The position numbers were made by a program, and so were the translations under genes. This document shows positions 6,791 through 10,600 of a stretch of DNA of 10,600 bases, in pieces. The stretch comes from Methanobacteriota archaeon (GTDB lineage Archaea; Thermoplasmatota; Poseidoniia; MGIII; CG-Epi1), in NCBI GenBank assembly GCA_014240055.1, contig JAAZXP010000038.1, positions 1 through 10,600 of the forward strand. Direction: 5' to 3'. How positions within the stretch are numbered: position 1 is the stretch's first letter; each line of letters starts with the position of its first letter. The notes under the pieces are model-generated. The model saw only the letters and a program-made list of their open reading frames with translations. It was not told where the DNA came from and searched no databases.

Positions 6791-6936
6791 CTTAACCAAC
6801 TAGTAATTGATTCCCGAAATATTAAAACAAATATTATTGCACCCAGTGCTACCATTAATTGGGATACAATCACACAAATCTTGAACAGACGAACCCGTTT
6901 TTCAGGATCATCCATTTGTTCAACTAGCCAGTCCAT
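6787..6936 (-). CDS. 49-residue single-helix membrane protein at the 3' end of the ATP synthase operon
   Basis: The minus strand has an open frame of 49 codons plus TAA. It has an acidic/basic N-terminus (MDWLVEQMDDPEKRVRLFK), one hydrophobic helix at about residues 20-40 (start ICVIVSQLMVALG), and a short tail containing Arg-Glu and ending in Trp-Leu-Ser. The start codon overlaps the atpD stop (TAATG at 6938-6934), which suggests translational coupling. It fills the whole interval between atpD and rps27ae without a stop, and its membrane pattern is not what random antisense sequence gives. I do not recognise the family. Position suggests an accessory to the A-type ATP synthase or the membrane energy machinery, but that is inference. 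It has no usable Shine-Dalgarno of its own. Confidence 0.68.
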   Translation of the reverse strand: MDWLVEQMDDPEKRVRLFKICVIVSQLMVALGAIIFVLIFRESITSWLS

Positions 6937-7553
6937 TAGTTTTTGATACGTTTAAGGCCAAATATACTTTCTCTTTCAAGCTCTTCTAATCTGAACGAAA
7001 TATATTTTGCAATTTCTTCTAAGTTAGGTATTACCTTAAATTCTAAAGCATTAACTCTTCTCTTAGTTGATTCTATTTCATCTAAAATCTTTTTCATCGT
7101 AGTCTCGCCTTCAGCTGCTAATATAATCATCTCAGACAACTTTTCAAAAGCATGAACTGCTTCATCCACGCGAATTGAAGTACCAATTAATCCATAGCCT
7201 CTATCTTCTAATGACTTTTCCACCGCTGTAACTTTAACTGAAGGAACAACAACTCCCATTATGTTCTTAGAAGACAGCTCAACTTCGGGAGACTTGTTCA
7301 AACAATTAGCTGCAGATTCCAAGGCAATTTTACCATCGGCTGCCACTGCAACGGACAATTTCTCCATAGCCTCTTTATACAATTTAGATAATTGATTTCG
7401 TAAATCTTTAACCTTTGGTAAAAGTTCAAAAAATTCCATAATCAAACCATCTCTCTTCATTTTTAGAAGTTTATATCCTCCTTTAGAGAGCTTAATCTTA
7501 CGCTTTGTCTCAATAAGCTCCATGCGAGTTGGCTTGACGTCTGCTATAGTCAT
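6936..7553 (-). CDS. atpD: A-type ATP synthase subunit D (central stalk)
   Basis: The 205-residue protein begins with the subunit D signature: VKPTRMELIETKRKIKLSK (7-25), then GGYKLLKMKRDGLIMEF (25-41). Long N- and C-terminal helices form the antiparallel coiled coil of the rotor shaft. The middle part (about 75-125) contains the short globular hairpin region with VVVPSVKVTAVE. The C-terminal helix includes STKRRVNALEFKVIPNLEE. Subunit D is the counterpart of F1 gamma: it turns inside the A3B3 head and links it to subunit F and the membrane ring. It lies 4 bp after atpB in transcription order, consistent with the usual A-B-D order, and overlaps the small membrane ORF by one base. Confidence 0.95.
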   Translation of the reverse strand: MTIADVKPTRMELIETKRKIKLSKGGYKLLKMKRDGLIMEFFELLPKVKDLRNQLSKLYKEAMEKLSVAVAADGKIALESAANCLNKSPEVELSSKNIMGVVVPSVKVTAVEKSLEDRGYGLIGTSIRVDEAVHAFEKLSEMIILAAEGETTMKKILDEIESTKRRVNALEFKVIPNLEEIAKYISFRLEELERESIFGLKRIKN

Positions 7554-7557
7554 TTAC

Positions 7558-8937
7558 TTATTTTTTCCTATATGCTGGATGGTATTTTTCTAAAGTCTTA
7601 CGATCAATTCGAGTAAGAGCAGATTCTGGGAGTTTACTCAACATATCCCACCCAATTTCAAGTGTGTCTTCGATTGTTCGATTTTCTTCACGTCCTTGAG
7701 TAACAAATCTCTCTTCAAACTCATCTGCAAATTCTAATAACTTCTGATCTCTTTCAGAGAGTGCTTCTTTACCTACAATAGCTACCAAACCTCGTAAATC
7801 GTTACCTTCTGCATAACCTGCGTAAAGTTGATCGCTAACTTGCTTGTGATCTTCTCTTGTTTTCTCATCACCAATACCTGCATTCATCAAACGCGATAAA
7901 GAAGGTAAAACAAAATTAGGAGGATATAATCCCTTACGATGCAAGTCCCTCGAAACTACAATTTGTCCTTCGGTAATATAACCAGTTAAATCAGGAATAG
8001 GATGAGTAATATCATCACCTGGCATTGTCAAAATAGGAATTTGAGTAACAGACCCTGATTTACCTTTAATTAATCCAGCACGTTCATATATCTGAGCTAA
8101 ATCAGTATACATATAACCGGGATAACCACGTCTTCCTGGAACCTCTTCCCTAGCTGCCCCAATTTGACGAAGAGCCTCACAATAGTTTGTCATATCAGTA
8201 AGTATAACAAGAACATCGTATCCTTTTTCAAATGCTAAATACTCTGCAGTTGTAAGAGCCATTCTTGGAGTTATCAATCTTTCAACAGCAGGGTCACTAG
8301 CTAAATTCATGAAAACTGCAGCCCTACTCAAAGCTCCAGTTCGTTCAAAATCGGCCATGAAATACTGAGCTTCTTCATCAGTAATACCCATTGCACAGAA
8401 AACTACTGCAAAATCACGATCTGTACCAAGTGTCTGAGCCTGACGTGCAATCTGCAAAGAAATGTCATTGTGCGGAAGACCTGCCCCTGAAAAAATAGGT
8501 AATTTCTGACCCATAACTAAAGTATTGAGTCCATCTATGGTTGATATTCCAGTCTGAATAAACTCTAATGGAGAATCCCTAGAATAAGGATTAATAGCTG
8601 CACCAATAATTTCTTGTCTTTTTTCAGGAATAATTGGCGCTCCCCCGTCTATAGGTTCCCCGGCACCACTCATTATTCTTCCTAGCATATCTTTTGAAAG
8701 ATTAATTTTAATCGTTTCTCCTAAGAACTTAACACCAGATTGTTTATCAATCCCCGAAGTTCCCTCAAATATCTGAACAACTACAATATCATGTGAAGTA
8801 TCAAGCACTTGCCCACGTTTGGTAGTTCCATCCGGAAGTGATATCTGTACAAGCTCACCAAAAGAAACTGGATCTGTCTTTTCAACAAAGACTAAAGGCC
8901 CAGATATCTCTCTAATTGTTTTATATTCTTTCTGCAT
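7558..8937 (-). CDS. atpB: A-type ATP synthase subunit B (regulatory, non-catalytic)
   Basis: The 459-residue protein has the family's normal length and order: N-terminal beta barrel (about 1-75), nucleotide-binding domain, and C-terminal helical domain. The start EYKTIREISGPLVFVEK and the block LGRIMSGAGEPIDGG at 85-99 are typical. The P-loop position reads SGAGLPHN at 150-157, which lacks the GKT of the catalytic subunit. This is the expected degenerate site of subunit B. Later blocks include GITDEEAQYFMADFERTGAL, LTDMTNYCEALRQI and EVPGRRGYPGYMYTDLA. Subunit B alternates with A in the A3B3 head. The ATG follows the atpA stop directly (TAGATG), and GGAGG at 8950-8946, inside the atpA end, lies 8 nt upstream as a good ribosome binding site. 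Confidence 0.97.
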   Translation of the reverse strand: MQKEYKTIREISGPLVFVEKTDPVSFGELVQISLPDGTTKRGQVLDTSHDIVVVQIFEGTSGIDKQSGVKFLGETIKINLSKDMLGRIMSGAGEPIDGGAPIIPEKRQEIIGAAINPYSRDSPLEFIQTGISTIDGLNTLVMGQKLPIFSGAGLPHNDISLQIARQAQTLGTDRDFAVVFCAMGITDEEAQYFMADFERTGALSRAAVFMNLASDPAVERLITPRMALTTAEYLAFEKGYDVLVILTDMTNYCEALRQIGAAREEVPGRRGYPGYMYTDLAQIYERAGLIKGKSGSVTQIPILTMPGDDITHPIPDLTGYITEGQIVVSRDLHRKGLYPPNFVLPSLSRLMNAGIGDEKTREDHKQVSDQLYAGYAEGNDLRGLVAIVGKEALSERDQKLLEFADEFEERFVTQGREENRTIEDTLEIGWDMLSKLPESALTRIDRKTLEKYHPAYRKK

Positions 8938-10600
8938 CTATGCTTCCTCCATTAATTTAGTGAAATTATCCACTAGTACCTTATCATATTTGTCTAGTAG
9001 TTCAACCATATTATCTTCGAATTTTGAACGGCCTATATCTTCAAGAATTGGCAAACCAATAACTTTCTCAAACTCAACTCCACTACTCATTGCCTTCTCA
9101 GCTAAATCTTTGTAATGAAGTATGATACCTAAGAATTTTGATTGACTCGATATCTTACAATAAGTATCAACATCGTGGAAAGCATTCTGTTGTAAGTAGA
9201 ACTCACGTAGCATTCTTGCCACCTCAAGAGTCAGCTGCTGATCTTCAGGTAATGCATCTGAACCAACTAATTGAACAATTTCTTGAAGTTTAGATTCTTC
9301 TGTTAAAACGGCCATTGCCACTTTGATGCTATCATTCCATTCTTCACCTGCATTCTTCGAATACCAATCTTCAAGACTACGATTATAAAGCGAATAACTA
9401 TTCAACCAATTTATGGCGGGAAAATGTCTCTTTTGAGCTAATTTAGAATCAAGAGCCCAGAAAACTTTTACAATTCTCAAAGTATTCTGTGTAACAGGTT
9501 CAGAGAAATCTCCACCAGGTGGTGAAACTGCACCAATTACAGTTACCGAACCGCTCTCGTCATTTTTAGTCTGAACACGGCCTGCACGCTCATAAAATTC
9601 AGATAATCTAGCTGCTAAATATGCAGGATATCCTTCTTCACCTGGCATTTCTTCAAGACGTGAAGATATTTCACGCATAGCCTCAGCCCAACGTGAAGTA
9701 GAATCTGCCATCATGGCAACATCATAACCTTGATCTCGATAATACTCAGCTAATGTAATTCCGGTATAAACTGAAGCTTCTCTTGCTGCCACTGGCATAT
9801 TAGAGGTGTTTGCAATCAATACAGTTTTATCCATTAAAGGTCCGCCAGTTTTTGGGTCTTTCAAATGAGGAAATTCAGTTAAAACTTCAGTCATTTCATT
9901 ACCCCTTTCACCACAACCCACATAGACAACAATCTGAGCATCTGACCACCTGGCTAGCTGCTGCTGAGTAACTGTCTTTCCCTGTTCCAAATCCACCAGG
10001 AATTGCTGCTGTACCTCCTTTAGCTAAAGGAAAAAGACCATCTAGGGTTCTAGTGCCAGTTATCAAAGGAATATCTGGTCTAAATTTCTTATTATATGGT
10101 CTTGGAACTCTTACAGGCCAAAGATGCATTAGTTTCAAATCAGTTCCATCATCTAGTTTACCAATTACATCATCGACTGTATAAGTGCCCTTTTTTAGTT
10201 CTGTAACTTTTCCTGAAGACAATGGCGGAACTAAAATTTTATGAGATATAGTCGGAGTTTCTTGAACGTTACCAAGCATTTGTCCACCGTGGACAGTCTC
10301 GCCAACTTTAATGGTAGGGATAAAATCCCATTTCTTGGTATGATCTAAACCAGGAGCTGTAACTCCTCTCTCAATATAATCTCCCATTTTTTCCTGCAGT
10401 ACAGGTAATGGTCTCTGAATACCATCATAAATTGATGTGAGAAGGCCGGGACCTAACTCAACGGATAGTGGTTCCCCTGTATTTTCAACAGGTTCTCCAG
10501 GTCTGACTCCAGATGTATCTTCATACACCTGAATTGTAACATCATCGTTTTCAAGACCAATGACCTCACCCATCAATTTTTCGTGGCCTACTAGTACCAC
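8938..10600 (-). CDS. atpA: A-type ATP synthase catalytic subunit A, 5'-truncated by the window and frameshifted in the P-loop
   Basis: Subunit A carries the catalytic sites of the A3B3 head. The upstream reading frame (10600 to the P-loop) gives 208 conserved residues: VYEDTSGVRPGEPV, the subunit A-specific non-homologous region (PPLSSGKVTELKKGTY), and PGGFGTGK, the Walker A with its Lys (codon 9979-9977). One extra base then shifts the frame. The uninterrupted upstream frame reads 22 non-homologous residues to a stop at 9910-9908. The other frame continues with TVTQQQLARWSD and 345 conserved residues to TAG at 8938-8940, including the catalytic-site GERGNEM, Walker B region MMADSTSRWAEAMREIS and PPGGDFSEPVTQNTLRI. 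Together 553 residues are visible of the usual 580 or so, so about 25-30 N-terminal residues lie beyond the window. No intein interrupts the P-loop. As written the gene cannot make a full-length protein. Confidence 0.93.
9976..9979 (-). other. Single-base insertion site (+1 frameshift) in the atpA Walker A codons
   Basis: On the minus strand the P-loop reads GGG AAA G ACA GTT. Removing one base, either the G at 9976 or one of the three A at 9977-9979, restores Gly-Lys-Thr-Val and joins the two conserved frames exactly. Nothing is lost or duplicated beyond that base, and conservation is full on both sides. A sequencing or assembly error is the simplest explanation. Confidence 0.85.

Noticed and set aside
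9908..9974. Extra 22-residue C-terminus on the first half of subunit A (after the P-loop Lys)
   Set aside because: It is the out-of-frame reading of the conserved segment downstream of the shift, with a Cys-rich composition unlike the family.
9960..9990. Programmed +1 frameshifting in atpA
   Set aside because: No slippery sequence with a stop or rare codon at the shift point, no stimulatory structure seen, and no known precedent in ATP synthase subunit A. Error is the simpler reading.
8938..9996. Independent gene starting at GTG 9996 for the C-terminal two thirds of ATP synthase subunit A
   Set aside because: The first residues come from out-of-frame reading of the P-loop region, and homology continues upstream in the other frame. 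It is one gene with a one-base shift.

Overview
The window is a compact, AT-rich archaeal chromosome segment. Archaeal identity rests on a two-AAA-domain Cdc48, the RNA polymerase stalk subunit Rpo7 next to Spt4, a DUF359-type GTP-dependent dephospho-CoA kinase, ribosomal proteins S24e and S27ae, and an A-type ATP synthase. The rpo7-spt4-DUF359-S24e-S27ae order, the membrane pyrophosphatase and the low GC fit a euryarchaeal lineage. My best guess is an uncultured planktonic Thermoplasmatota (marine group II/III-like). That placement is inference from gene content, not from a tree.

Layout. Bases 1-161 hold the 3' end of a surface protein with a PEF-CTERM-like C-terminal sorting signal, followed by a T6 tract. 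Bases 192-2849 hold cdc48, a 77-residue PRC-barrel protein and a 65-residue two-helix membrane protein, with junctions of -4 to +1 bp. A TATA box and a good Shine-Dalgarno precede hppA (2942-4996), a membrane-integral pyrophosphatase with K+-dependent motifs. Bases 5033-6790 are a tightly packed expression operon: rpo7, spt4, GTP-dependent dephospho-CoA kinase, rps24e and rps27ae. It meets, tail to tail, a minus-strand A-type ATP synthase operon. In transcription order this is atpA (5' end outside the window), atpB, atpD and a 49-residue single-helix membrane protein too short for routine gene calling. The two convergent operons share the palindrome TTAA (6787-6790), so their last genes overlap by two bases.

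How the parts work together. HppA and the A-type ATP synthase both couple phosphoanhydride chemistry to an ion gradient, so the window carries two energy-coupling machines. Cdc48, with a C-terminal HbYX-type tail, is an unfoldase that can feed the 20S proteasome. The central operon combines transcription initiation and elongation factors, CoA synthesis and small-subunit ribosomal proteins.

Main points for a second look: a one-base insertion inside the catalytic P-loop of atpA that splits an otherwise well-conserved gene; the unnoticed 49-residue membrane ORF coupled to atpD; the PEF-CTERM-like tail; the ion-specificity signature of HppA; and an S27ae zinc ribbon with eukaryote-like C-x4-C spacing. 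There is no gene-free stretch longer than 92 bp, and I see no tRNA, rRNA, insertion sequence or CRISPR array. I found no convincing previously undescribed multi-gene system. The best novelty candidates are the two small membrane proteins.
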